This document shows positions 8,209-17,160 of a DNA stretch of 37,047 nucleotides, one piece after another. Under the pieces are notes generated by a model, which worked only from the letters and a program-made list of their open reading frames with translations, was not told the origin of the DNA and made no database searches. The stretch lies in the NCBI GenBank assembly GCA_937877455.1, contig CALFIU010000085.1, positions 1 to 37,047 of the forward strand. The letters run 5' to 3'. The DNA is from an uncultured Bacteroidales bacterium. GTDB lineage: Bacteria > Bacteroidota > Bacteroidia > Bacteroidales > UBA3824. A program made the position numbers and the translations under genes. Each line of letters starts with the position of its first letter. Position 1 is the stretch's first letter.

Positions 8209-9781
8209 TCTTCACGCTTACTCCGCTGACAGAAATGCTGCCGGTGTAGCAGTTGATGCTCCAACAGTTTTTCTGAATGCCGTAGATGCGGTTGGTGTAG
8301 GCGCAGACATCGTTGATGTAGAGCGTCATTACTGAATTGTCGGTGAAGATGTCGATGTTATAGACATTGTTTTCGGGACGGGCGAAGATGTAGCCGTCGA
8401 TACCCTCGATGAAACCTTTGCCACTCACACCTTCTTGCAAGAAGTTCACTTTGCGGTTGTTCTCGCCTTCGGGGTTGATTTCCATCGTGTAGTAGAGTTC
8501 CGAATCAGTGCCGCGAACAAGCGAAATGCCGAATTTGTCCTCGTTGCCTGTGGTGGTAACGGTGAACGAAATGTGATTCGTCGTGCCAAGACGGTTGTAA
8601 AGAATGTACGAACCTTCGCCGCTCAAAGTGCCGTCAACACCCGATAATGACGCGCCTTCCGATTTCATTACTTTCACCGTGGCGGGAGTGGAGAATTTGT
8701 CGGCAATGCCGCTTACTGCGCCCAATGTCAATGTGCCGTCCTCGTGCTGAATCACTTTGTGGCAAACCAATGCGCCCGACCAATCGGGTTCGTTCTCAGC
8801 ACCTACGTTGAGGTTTTTGTCGTGAATTGTAGTGCCCTTGCGATACGGACACCAACCCCAAATGTAACGGTCGGTACCGTTGGAAGCGGTCTTGCCGGCG
8901 TAGAAGGCACGACTGTCGAGAATGCCCTCGTGTCCATCCTTGGGCCAATTGGTTCCCGGATCGTTGAAACAAGCCTTCAATCCTTCGTAAGTGTCTGACA
9001 TCATATATTTTACCTTGCGACTCCAAGAGGTGCGGTATGCCTCGCTGTACACCAAGTACCAATAGTTGCCCATCTTGAAGATGTCGGGACATTCGCACAT
9101 TCTGTCCCAAATCATCGGAAAATCGCCGGTGAGTTCCCAATTGAGCATATCGTCGGAGGTGAACTCCACGAAGCGTAACTTACTTGCAATCACCATTTTA
9201 TAGCGTCCGTCGTCGCCCACAAAAATTTGCGGGTCGCGGAAGTCGGTGGCTGAGAATCCGAGTTTTGAACCGTCAAGAACCCAAGTGTTGTCCTTTTTCC
9301 AAGTCTTGAAATCGTCGGAAACAGCCCTCAAAACCACTTCCTTGGAGGTGTGTCCGGTGTAGTAGATGTAGTACTTGCCGTCCTTGTCGTTGTAATAACA
9401 ACAACCTGTGCCGAGAGCCGCGTCTGCCTCCGCTACCGAAGAGCCAGTGGGCAGTACCTCGCCCAACGATTCGTAGTTGGCGCAATCCTTGGTGGAAACG
9501 CCCCAAAACGGATGGTAGCAAGGGCCGTTGTTGTCGTACTCTTGAAGATAGAGCACCTTGAAGTCGCCTGCCTTGGCGTCGTAGAATGGCATCGGGTCGC
9601 CACAACGTCCGATTGCCGGATTGTAGTAGGTCAGGAAGGCGGCATCGTCCTGAGAATCAATGAATGTGGAGGAGTCTGACCAATCTATCGGGTCGTCGCC
9701 AAAAGTTTCGTCGTCGCTGCAAGCCTGAAACGTTACGAAGGGCATTGCAAGCGCAAGTATTGTATTGAAAGTCATTTTCAT
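8204..9781 (-). CDS. GH32-like surface lipoprotein, probable endo-acting fructanase
   Basis: The protein (525 aa) has a lipoprotein signal with Cys21 (FQACSDDE), suggesting surface anchoring after an acidic run. A five-bladed propeller follows with the GH32 catalytic triad in variant form: GDPMPFYD (61-68) in place of NDPNG, FRDPQ (181-185) and ECPDIF (230-235). The C-terminal ~150 residues look like a beta-sandwich. In the Bacteroides thetaiotaomicron levan locus the gene after the DUF4960 lipoprotein is an endo-levanase (BT1760), and this gene has the same position. Levan specificity is an inference from synteny; inulin or mixed fructan is possible. It starts 6 bases after the upstream gene and is last in the operon. 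Confidence 0.82.
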   Translation of the reverse strand: MKMTFNTILALAMPFVTFQACSDDETFGDDPIDWSDSSTFIDSQDDAAFLTYYNPAIGRCGDPMPFYDAKAGDFKVLYLQEYDNNGPCYHPFWGVSTKDCANYESLGEVLPTGSSVAEADAALGTGCCYYNDKDGKYYIYYTGHTSKEVVLRAVSDDFKTWKKDNTWVLDGSKLGFSATDFRDPQIFVGDDGRYKMVIASKLRFVEFTSDDMLNWELTGDFPMIWDRMCECPDIFKMGNYWYLVYSEAYRTSWSRKVKYMMSDTYEGLKACFNDPGTNWPKDGHEGILDSRAFYAGKTASNGTDRYIWGWCPYRKGTTIHDKNLNVGAENEPDWSGALVCHKVIQHEDGTLTLGAVSGIADKFSTPATVKVMKSEGASLSGVDGTLSGEGSYILYNRLGTTNHISFTVTTTGNEDKFGISLVRGTDSELYYTMEINPEGENNRKVNFLQEGVSGKGFIEGIDGYIFARPENNVYNIDIFTDNSVMTLYINDVCAYTNRIYGIQKNCWSINCYTGSISVSGVSVKN

Positions 9782-9787
9782 AACGGT

Positions 9788-11185
9788 TTATTTTAAAAGG
9801 TGATTGAATGCGTTTTTAGTAATAATTTCGATGTTTTTGTGGAATTTTTCGGTGTAGCCGTCTTCGTATTTGTACGAATACCAATCGTAACAGCCTGACG
9901 AAATGCAGATTATGCCGCCTTTGTTGTCATGGGCGGGATATTCCCAAGCCACAATTGCGCCGTCGCCGCCTACGCCGAGTATCGTTGCGCCCGTGCGGGT
10001 TGTCCAAGCGTCGTAGTCGTCATAACCGCCCCAATCTGTGCCGATGTGATACTGCGCTGTTGAATTGGTGATGTGATAACCTGCGTCGGTGCAGTAAACG
10101 CTGTTGGGGTCGTCGCCCTGAACGAGGTTTTGCCACAACGGATGAGAGTTCATTCCGCTATAAATCTTGAAGTCCCAAGGTCCGCCGCAAAGTTCGGCTG
10201 CGTCCTCGTTTTGACCCCAACAGTTGTTGGGCGTTGTCCACTCGTCGTCGCCGGTAACACCAATGAACGACGGCAAGTTGGTGGCGTAACGTGTCAAGAA
10301 CAATGCGCCGCCATTTTCGTAGAACGAGCGGATTTCGTTTTTGGCTGCAAGAGCGTCGGTGGCTTTGGCTTGGAAGATGTCGTGACCGTCCACACCGCCG
10401 TCAACGTGATAATGCCACCAAATTACCTTACATTCAGAGAGGTCGGCATTGCCGTTTTGAAGGTCGGCAAACGATACGTAGAGCGAACCTTCCACGTTGG
10501 AGAGCATCCACTGACAAGCGGTTTTGGCTTCGGGATCGAGGTCGTTGAGGTTGGCTGCCGAGCCTACAAACAAGGCTTTGGGCTTTTCGGTGGCAATTAC
10601 GGTAACGGTGTACGCACTCTTTGCCGAATTGTTTTCAACATTGTAAACCACCGGCTGCGAAAAATCTAATGCCACGCCCGACGAGGGGTTGATGGTGGCG
10701 TTGTCGCTGATGGCGATTGTTGGTGTGAGCGACGTAATGCCTTCTGATGCAGGGATATAGACAGTGATTGTCTTGGTAGCCTCGTCGATTGAGCCGGCAT
10801 ACGTACCGTTGATTACAAACTGCGAAATCCTTGCCTCATCGTGCAATACGCTGAGCGTCCAATCCAATGACGCATCGCCGTTGACCACGTGAATTACTTT
10901 TGCCGCGTCCATATTGACGGTTTCGCCGACAGAAAAATTGCAGGTGGCGTTAGCAGAGAGTTTCAGATCGGTGATTTTCATTGCCGATGTTTCGTAAACT
11001 TCGGGCAGACGGACGAGGATGTTGCGAGTTTTAGGGTCGCAATTACCGATGAAATCATCGAGTTTTACGGCTTCTACGTTGCAGTCGCCGTCGAGGGACA
11101 GACTGTCGCCCTCGCTGTCGGAACAAGCGGCTAATGTTACCGCCGCAAGTGCCGCAATTATTGTGTTTTTAATTAATCTTTTCAT
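9788..11185 (-). CDS. DUF4960-type surface glycan-binding lipoprotein
   Basis: This 465-residue lipoprotein (lipobox LAAC, Cys20) occupies the BT1761-like position between SusD and the GH32 enzyme. After an N-terminal part with Ig-like repeats (about 50-200, including the YTVTVIA end of one repeat), a C-terminal region begins KPKALFVGSA and contains WWHYHVDGG, FYENGGALFLTRYA and ISSGCYDWYSY. That region resembles the DUF4960 domain, a GATase/ThuA-like alpha/beta fold. It probably binds fructan at the cell surface; no enzyme activity is assigned. The gap from susD is 50 bp and is filled with intergenic word repeats. Confidence 0.8.
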   Translation of the reverse strand: MKRLIKNTIIAALAAVTLAACSDSEGDSLSLDGDCNVEAVKLDDFIGNCDPKTRNILVRLPEVYETSAMKITDLKLSANATCNFSVGETVNMDAAKVIHVVNGDASLDWTLSVLHDEARISQFVINGTYAGSIDEATKTITVYIPASEGITSLTPTIAISDNATINPSSGVALDFSQPVVYNVENNSAKSAYTVTVIATEKPKALFVGSAANLNDLDPEAKTACQWMLSNVEGSLYVSFADLQNGNADLSECKVIWWHYHVDGGVDGHDIFQAKATDALAAKNEIRSFYENGGALFLTRYATNLPSFIGVTGDDEWTTPNNCWGQNEDAAELCGGPWDFKIYSGMNSHPLWQNLVQGDDPNSVYCTDAGYHITNSTAQYHIGTDWGGYDDYDAWTTRTGATILGVGGDGAIVAWEYPAHDNKGGIICISSGCYDWYSYKYEDGYTEKFHKNIEIITKNAFNHLLK

Positions 11186-11194
11186 TTTTAATTA

Positions 11195-11240
11195 CGATTT
11201 AAGAATTACGAATTTTGAATTGTCAATTGTCAATTTTACC
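11195..11240. repeat. AATTGTCAATTGTCAATTT repeats between susD and the DUF4960 gene
   Basis: AT-rich words (TTACGATTTAAGAATTACG, then AATTGTCAATTGTCAATTTT) fill the 50-bp gap and reach the susD stop codon. They are of the same type as the repeats at 24085-24150. Confidence 0.55.
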
Positions 11241-12966
11241 AGTTTCCGATGTTTTGAGTGTAATGACCGTGGGAAGCGGAGATTTGCTCAAAGGGGATTG
11301 GCAAGTATTCGTCTTTGTCGGCGGTGAAATGTGCCGTCAAATAGATGGCGCAGTTATCGGCTTCCTCGGCGTAATACTTGTTGATAACCTCGGCTGCCTC
11401 GCCGTAACGTACAAGGTCGAAGAAACGCTCCGATTCCATACCGAGTTCGAGGCGGCGTTCCATCTTGACGATTTTGATTGCCGTTTCCTTGTCGTAACTG
11501 CCTTTGTAATTGGAGATATACATCTTGACACCGTAAGCGTTTTTGTACGAATTGGTGAGTTGTGTACTTGCTGCGGCACGGCTGCGGATTTGGTTGACAA
11601 TGGCTATTGCATCGTCGGATTGTCCGAGTTGAGCCAACGCCTCGACACGCATCAAAAGTACGTCGGCATAGCGGATTACGATTCTATTCATCGACGTTCC
11701 CCAAAACGAACCTTTTATCAAGTATTCGCCAATCAATGCGGGGTCAACGTTCTGTTTGAGTGTTACATAATAACCGTACAAACCGTTTGAACGGCTCCAA
11801 ATTCCGCTTTCTTCCATCATAAAATCCTTGTTGAACATATAAGGAAGTCCGGGCATTCCCACGGTGAGAAAAAGTCTTGGGTCGGCGTTGTCTTTGGCGA
11901 TGTCGTAATCCTCGCTGTTGAAATTATCAAAGAGCGGCAAACCGTCGTCGCCGGTGCGGAATGCGTTTACGAGGTTTTGCGACGGTTTGTAAAAATCGCA
12001 GCCGCCGTCTGTTGCGCCGGGAATGTTGGGCGGAATAAGTCCGTTGCTCCAATTGAGATTGCCGTATGTAGAGCCGTCGTTGCGCGAATACTGAATTGCC
12101 CAAACGCTTTCTTTGCCGTTTTCAAACTGCTCTTCGGGGCGGAAATTGTTGTGGAAATCGCTTTCGAGACCATATCCGGCATAAAGCGAGGGGTCGGTGT
12201 ATTTGACAACGTTTTCAAGGTCGGCGGTGTTGATTTCCGTTACCTTGTTGCTCTGTGGATCATCTTGACGGTAAGCCTTGTAGAGATAAACCTTGGCAAG
12301 CAAACCAGCTGCCGCAGCCTTCGACGGGCGGCCTTTGTCGTCCTGAACTTCGGGAAGATTGTTGAAAGCCTCTTCCAAATCCTTGGCTATCAACGCCCAA
12401 CCTTCGTCGTTGGAATACTGAGTGTTGGAAAGATTGTTGTAGCCTTCGTAATCCAAATGTTCGTCCACAACGAATGGGATGTTCTTGTAGAGCCGTTTGA
12501 GAAGGAAATGAGCGTAGCCGCGAAGGAATTTCATCTCGGCAATGCGGGTCTGCTTCATTGCAAAACTATCGTCGCAACCTTCGAGAAGTGCCAATGCCGC
12601 GTTAACCCTCGAAATGCAGTTGTACAAACGCACCCACATATCGTTGATGTTCCAATTGGTAACGAGCACGCCTTGTTGGATTTCCAACTGATGAAACACG
12701 TCGCCGTCGCTTGTGCCGTTGCCGCCCTTGTAGGCGTCGTCGCTGCGCACGTCAAAATTCCACATCGAAAACGACGAGTTGATGTCTTCGGCGGTGGTGA
12801 AAATTGCGTATGCCGATACTGCCATTGCCTCAGCGTTTTCGGGTGTCTGCACCTGAACGTCGCTTAATGTGCCTTGCGGAATGTTCTCGTCAAGCATTTC
12901 GGAGCAAGATGGCAATCCCGCTGCCGCCGCAAGTATCAATGCTATGGATAATATTTTGTTTTTCAT
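11236..12966 (-). CDS. susD: SusD/RagB family nutrient-binding lipoprotein
   Basis: SusD forms the lid of the outer-membrane SusC transporter and captures oligosaccharides, here presumably fructans. The lipoprotein signal ends LPSCSEM (Cys21). The family layout is visible: a helical TPR-like N-terminal half with YNCISRVNAAL and AEMKFLRGYAHFLLKRLYKNIP, then the C-terminal SusD region with NRIVIRYADVLLMRVEALAQLG and MERRLELGMESERFFDLVRYG. The length of 576 residues is normal. susC lies 267 bp upstream on the same strand, a larger gap than usual for the pair. Confidence 0.95.
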   Translation of the reverse strand: MKNKILSIALILAAAAGLPSCSEMLDENIPQGTLSDVQVQTPENAEAMAVSAYAIFTTAEDINSSFSMWNFDVRSDDAYKGGNGTSDGDVFHQLEIQQGVLVTNWNINDMWVRLYNCISRVNAALALLEGCDDSFAMKQTRIAEMKFLRGYAHFLLKRLYKNIPFVVDEHLDYEGYNNLSNTQYSNDEGWALIAKDLEEAFNNLPEVQDDKGRPSKAAAAGLLAKVYLYKAYRQDDPQSNKVTEINTADLENVVKYTDPSLYAGYGLESDFHNNFRPEEQFENGKESVWAIQYSRNDGSTYGNLNWSNGLIPPNIPGATDGGCDFYKPSQNLVNAFRTGDDGLPLFDNFNSEDYDIAKDNADPRLFLTVGMPGLPYMFNKDFMMEESGIWSRSNGLYGYYVTLKQNVDPALIGEYLIKGSFWGTSMNRIVIRYADVLLMRVEALAQLGQSDDAIAIVNQIRSRAAASTQLTNSYKNAYGVKMYISNYKGSYDKETAIKIVKMERRLELGMESERFFDLVRYGEAAEVINKYYAEEADNCAIYLTAHFTADKDEYLPIPFEQISASHGHYTQNIGNW

Positions 12967-13095
12967 ATTATTACAAATTTTAGAATTTCAAGTTTCACAA
13001 ATACTTTTCATCACCGAATTTAACAAATAAAACTAACAACCAATAAATTAAGAATCAACAAGTTGCTTCATATTTTGACATATTTAACTAATTTG

Positions 13096-13118
13096 GTTTC
13101 AGATAGTCAAACTGAAAC
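13096..13118 (-). other. Small hairpin in the susC-susD gap
   Basis: GTTTCAG and CTGAAAC pair across a 9-base loop. The same gap has longer-range complementary words near each end (TCACCGAAT at 13011-13019 and ATTCGGTGA at 13194-13202). They could fold the mRNA between the two genes and adjust SusC:SusD ratios, but nothing proves this. There is no T-run and no ORF in the gap. Confidence 0.3.
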
Positions 13119-13233
13119 ATTATTTGTTTGATTTGCTGCCGCTTGCGACATTAGTTATTAAAGTTTTATAATCTATTTGTGTTAATTAGTTTTATTCGGT
13201 GATTCTAAAATATTTGCATTTGCGAAAGCGTGG

Positions 13234-16200
13234 TTAAAATGATACATTAATACCGAAAGTTACGTTTACAGGAATCGGGTAGCCGAAGTTGGCATTTTCG
13301 GGGTCAACACCTGAAAACTTTTTCGATTTGATTGTCAAGAGGTTCTGTGCCGAAGCGTAAAACCTCACGCGCTCTGCGGAAATCTTTTTGCAAATCTCTT
13401 TTGGCAGATTATAACCAAACTGAATGGTGCGGAGTTTGGCGTATGAACCATTTTCTACAAAATAACTGCTTACACGTTTCTCATTGTTGTTGTCCATTGT
13501 GCTAACAGCGGGAATGTCCGACGACTGATTGTTGGGTGTCCAAGCGTCAAGAAGGCGTGTACCCTTGTTGAGGTTGGTGATATTGAGACCGCTCCAAAGG
13601 TCGGTTTCTTTTTTCAAGTCGCTGATAACATCAACACCCTGAACGCCTTGCCAAAACATCGTCAAATCGAAATCCTTGTATTGGAAATAGAGGTTGATAC
13701 CCCAAGTGAAATCCGGCACGGGCGAATAAATCCATTTTTGATCTTCGCTGTTGATAACATTGTCGCCATTCAAATCTTTCCAACGGATTCGGCCGATACC
13801 TGCGCCGTCTTGTGAGGCGTGGCGGTCGATTTCGTCCTGATTGCAGAAAATGCCGTCGTAAACATAGCCCACTTGCGCACCCATCGGATGTCCAACAACG
13901 CTTTCTACGCCGTTGCCGCCGAATGTGCCTTTTGCGGCGATAGTTTCGGGGAGTTTGGTGATTTCGTTTTGATAAGTGCCGATATTGGCGTTGATGTCGT
14001 AGGTGAATTTCTTTTTGCCGCCACGGTAGCCGATGGTGAGTTCAAGACCAGTGTTTTCCATTTCACCGGCGTTGATCCATTGCGCGCTGCCTTCACCCAT
14101 AACGCCTATGCCGGGCATATTGACGAGGATGTCGGTGGTAGTTTTCTTAAACCAATCAAACGAACCGTAGAGCGCGTTTTTGAAGAATCCAAAATCGAGA
14201 CCGACGTTTAATTGTGTGGTGGTTTCCCATTGGAGGTCGTCGTTGCCGAGTTGGTCGCGCTTAAAACCGCTTGCCAATTGATGTCCGCCGTTGACACCCT
14301 CTATGTCGTAACTTGTGCCGTAACTTTGACCGCCAAACTGAGCCTCGCCGTAGTTGCTGCGGTAAAGTGTGTAACGTGCTGTGTTGTCGATTTCCTGATT
14401 ACCCGTCTGACCCCAACCTGCACGGATTTTGAGGCTTTCGAGCCAAGCGATGTCGTTCAAAAAGTTTTCTTCGCTAATTTTCCAACCTGCGCTCACCGAG
14501 GGGAACAAACCGAAACGTTTGTTTTCGCCAAAACGGCTCGAACCGTCGTACCTCAATGTAACGCTTGCGAGATATTTGTTCATTAAAGTATAATTAGCCT
14601 TTGTAAAGTACGATACCAAGGTGTAACCACCTGCGCCGCCGTAAGCCTCAGCCTCTCCAACTGCTGCGCCGGGCCACATATATTCAGGTGTCAAAACCGC
14701 AAAATCGTATTTCTTGCCGCTGAAATCGAGGTCGTCTTCCTTGTTGACCTCCACGCCAACGAGTACATCGCCGCTGTGGATTCCCTTGCCAAACATATAA
14801 CTTGCAACGGCGTTCCACATCATTTTGGTCCAATGTTCTTGTTTTGCTTCTATGCCGTTAATCGGATTTGCAACAGTGCCTTCGGTGATGGGATAAGTGA
14901 AAATTCGCTGTTGTTTTTGAGCGTAGTCGATACCTGCGGTGGTTTTGATATTGAGGTTTTTAATGGGGCTGATGTTGAGGTAAACATCGCCAAATGTACG
15001 CCAATAAGTATAACGGTTGTCGGCGTTGCGTTCAAGACGTGCGAGCGGGTTTTCGCGGTCGGGATAGCCACCAACGGGGCCTGCAAATTCGCCGCTTGTG
15101 GTGTAAACTGGCAACGAGGGATTGAATTGCAACACGTTTTCAACAAATCCGCCCGGAGCCTGAACCTCGTCGGTGCGGTTTACGGTGAAATCTTCGCCAA
15201 TTTTTACAATGCTTCTGCTGTCGGTTTTTACAATGTCGTAATCAGTATTCAAACGTCCCGAAAAACGCTCAAAATCAGAATGTTTGATAATACCGTCGTT
15301 TTTGTAATATCCCAACGAGAAAAACGACGAACTGCGCTCCGAACCGTTGCTGACAGAGAGATTGTATTGTTGAATAATGCCAGTTCGTGTTGTGATGTCG
15401 AACCAATCGGTATTGGCGGCGGGAGTAGTGCCGGCGGCGTCGAGATATTTGTTCATTGTGATGCCATAGAGCACGGGAACGCCGTTGTTGTCGTAACTCC
15501 AATCGTATTTGTAGCCGAGACCGTTTTGGTTGGGATCGAGACCGTCATTAACATAACCTTGCCACATCACTTGTCCAAACTCCTTGGTATTCAAAACGTC
15601 GAGTTTGTTGGTGTAGTTTTGCATAGCGATACTTGCGTCAAAATTCACCTTTACCTTGCCTTCCTTGCCGCGTTTGGTGGTGATGATAATAACGCCGTTG
15701 GCAGCGCGGCTACCGTAGATAGAGGCAGATGCGGCATCTTTCAAGACTTGAATAGATTCGATGTCGTTGCCGTTGAGTTCGTGCATACCCGATTTAGTTG
15801 GCACGCCGTCGATGATGTAGAGCGGGTCGTTGTTGTTGAGAGTGCCGATACCACGGATTCTTACCGTAGCCGAACCCGAAGGCGAACCGTCGGCAGAAAT
15901 ATTCATACCCGGCACACGTCCCTGCATTGCTTTGAGAGGGTTGTTCTCGTTTTGCTTGGCAATGTCGTCGGTCTTGACAACCGAAACCGCGCCGGTGAGG
16001 TCAGATTTTTTCTGCACTGAATAACCAGTAACCACGATTTCGTCAATCTCAGCGAGATCTTCTTTGAGGACGATTTTGATATTATTGGCGGCAGCGACTT
16101 CGGTCTGCTGGTAGCCAATGTAAGAGATTATGAGCATTGCGCCGTCTTCAACGGTGAGTTTGAATTTGCCATCGAGGTCGGTAATTGTGCCGTCGGTAGT

Positions 16201-16341
16201 GCCCTTTACAACAACGGTGGCACCGATTACCGGTTCCCCCGCCTCGTCGGTTACAGTACCTGCAATTTCTGTCTGCGCGTACAGTGCCGTACTTGCAAAC
16301 ACGAGCAACAAGCCCGTTAGAAACATTTTCAGTCTTTTCAT
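13234..16341 (-). CDS. susC: SusC/RagA family TonB-linked outer-membrane transporter
   Basis: This 1035-residue TonB-dependent transporter has a signal peptide ending TALYAQ and then a carboxypeptidase-D regulatory-like domain (about 24-100, GTVTDEAGEPVIGATV). Next comes a plug domain with the SusC-typical MQGRVPGMNI and DPLYIIDGVP segments and IESIQVLKDAASASIYGSRA. A ~800-residue beta-barrel ends in Phe (GINVSF). It works with the downstream SusD to import fructan oligosaccharides. It is the first gene of the operon, 79 bp after the shared leader element. Higher-GC codon use than the neighbouring aro and parC genes suggests a separate history for the operon. Several long open frames on the opposite strand here are shadows. 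Confidence 0.96.
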   Translation of the reverse strand: MKRLKMFLTGLLLVFASTALYAQTEIAGTVTDEAGEPVIGATVVVKGTTDGTITDLDGKFKLTVEDGAMLIISYIGYQQTEVAAANNIKIVLKEDLAEIDEIVVTGYSVQKKSDLTGAVSVVKTDDIAKQNENNPLKAMQGRVPGMNISADGSPSGSATVRIRGIGTLNNNDPLYIIDGVPTKSGMHELNGNDIESIQVLKDAASASIYGSRAANGVIIITTKRGKEGKVKVNFDASIAMQNYTNKLDVLNTKEFGQVMWQGYVNDGLDPNQNGLGYKYDWSYDNNGVPVLYGITMNKYLDAAGTTPAANTDWFDITTRTGIIQQYNLSVSNGSERSSSFFSLGYYKNDGIIKHSDFERFSGRLNTDYDIVKTDSRSIVKIGEDFTVNRTDEVQAPGGFVENVLQFNPSLPVYTTSGEFAGPVGGYPDRENPLARLERNADNRYTYWRTFGDVYLNISPIKNLNIKTTAGIDYAQKQQRIFTYPITEGTVANPINGIEAKQEHWTKMMWNAVASYMFGKGIHSGDVLVGVEVNKEDDLDFSGKKYDFAVLTPEYMWPGAAVGEAEAYGGAGGYTLVSYFTKANYTLMNKYLASVTLRYDGSSRFGENKRFGLFPSVSAGWKISEENFLNDIAWLESLKIRAGWGQTGNQEIDNTARYTLYRSNYGEAQFGGQSYGTSYDIEGVNGGHQLASGFKRDQLGNDDLQWETTTQLNVGLDFGFFKNALYGSFDWFKKTTTDILVNMPGIGVMGEGSAQWINAGEMENTGLELTIGYRGGKKKFTYDINANIGTYQNEITKLPETIAAKGTFGGNGVESVVGHPMGAQVGYVYDGIFCNQDEIDRHASQDGAGIGRIRWKDLNGDNVINSEDQKWIYSPVPDFTWGINLYFQYKDFDLTMFWQGVQGVDVISDLKKETDLWSGLNITNLNKGTRLLDAWTPNNQSSDIPAVSTMDNNNEKRVSSYFVENGSYAKLRTIQFGYNLPKEICKKISAERVRFYASAQNLLTIKSKKFSGVDPENANFGYPIPVNVTFGINVSF

Positions 16342-16420
16342 TGCGTTTTTAAGTTTTAAAGTTTAAAAAAATAGTTTTGCTTTCCGACGGCTAAATTATG
16401 GCTAAACGCAGCGTCAGGAT

Positions 16421-16483
16421 ATAAAAAAACGTTCAAAGAGTATCAAATTTGTTACAATGAAACATTTTTGAAAGAGATGAAAC
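16421..16483 (-). promoter_or_regulatory. Shared 63-bp leader element before susC
   Basis: This element is the same length as, and differs at only four positions from, 27042-27104. On the minus strand it holds two GTTTCAT boxes (16477-16483 and 16457-16463) exactly 20 bases apart, followed by ACAAATTTGATAC and CTTTGAACG. Direct repeats two helical turns apart suit an AraC-type activator dimer. A -7 like sequence (TACTCTTTG) is one base off the canonical spacing. Confidence 0.85.
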
Positions 16484-16488
16484 AAAAA

Positions 16489-16835
16489 TTAACTACGACG
16501 TTCTTCGCATGGAGCAATGCCGTATTCGTCTTTGTCGCATTTGGTGAAATATACTGGCGACGAAAAACCAACACTATAAGCAATTTCGCCCACCGATAAT
16601 GTTGTTTGGTAAGAAATTTTTTGCCATATAATAGACGAGCCTTGCGGAGCAAATCAACAGGGCTTCTGCCTGTGGTGGCTTTTATTTTTCGGTAAAATTG
16701 AACACGACTAAAACCTAAATCTTGAGCCATTGTTTCTACACTTAGTTCTGAATCGGAGTAATTTTTGTCGATGTAATCTTTAAAACAACTCAAAAATGCA
16801 TTTTCTTTAATTGGGATGTATTTCTGATATATACA
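16489..16835 (-). pseudogene. AraC-domain remnant of a hybrid two-component (HTCS) regulator
   Basis: On the minus strand the first frame reads DYIDKNYSDSELSVETMAQD, LGFSRVQFYRKIKATTGRSP and VDLLRKARLLYGKKFLTKQ. This is the start of the C-terminal AraC domain typical of HTCS regulators. At about 16600-16612 the frame is lost, and the next frame continues LSVGEIAYSVGFSSPVYF, TKCDKDEYGIAP and stops at 16489. Both helix-turn-helix motifs are therefore present but split by one frameshift. The sensor, histidine kinase and receiver parts (normally over 1000 residues) are absent, and a TGA and the tRNA terminator lie directly upstream. Fructan operons usually have their HTCS sensor at this position, so this is probably the lost local regulator. 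Confidence 0.85.
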
Positions 16836-16837
16836 AA

Positions 16838-16864
16838 AAAACCGTCAATTTGACTGACGGTTTT
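16838..16864 (-). terminator. Terminator after tRNA-Pro
   Basis: On the minus strand AAAACCGTCA pairs with TGACGGTTTT across a 7-base loop, followed by more T. It begins one base after the tRNA 3' end. Confidence 0.85.
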
Positions 16865-16865
16865 G

Positions 16866-16939
16866 TCGGAGTAGTGTGACTCGAACACACGACCACTTGC
16901 ACCCCATGCAAGTACGCTAGCCAACTGCGCTATACCCCG
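16866..16939 (-). tRNA. tRNA-Pro (anticodon GGG)
   Basis: The 74-base minus-strand sequence folds as a cloverleaf. The acceptor stem CGGGGTA pairs with TACTCCG (one G-U pair), with discriminator A. The D arm contains AGTTGGCTA. The anticodon stem is CTTGC/GCAAG with loop ATGGGGT, giving U33 and anticodon GGG. The T arm is GTGTG-TTCGAGT-CACAC. No CCA is encoded. GGG reads CCC and CCU proline codons. It has its own terminator, and it separates the regulator remnant from the aro genes. Confidence 0.93.
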
Positions 16940-17160
16940 ATTGCAATACTATGTCGAAATTCAACGTTGCAAAAGTAGATAACTTTTTTTATTTACCAAA
17001 TTTTTCAATAACTTTTTTTGAAACTTTTTAAGTTATCGTTGATTTTCAAATTATTAAAAAATTACTGTAATAATTATTGAATATTTTTGTTTTTTTTTTC
17101 GGGTTGGAAAAACTATTTTTTCTAAAATATTTGCAATTTTGCAAAAAATATAATTAAAAA

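Noticed and set aside
14776..16020. A 414-codon open frame on the plus strand opposite susC
   Set aside because: It is antisense to a certain susC gene, has no domain or promoter, and arises from the codon pattern of the higher-GC operon. The same applies to long frames at 10073-10669 and 11977-12867.
16421..16483. Leader element as an insertion-sequence end
   Set aside because: It has no inverted partner, no adjacent transposase, and all copies keep the same orientation and distance to a start codon, which fits an operator better.
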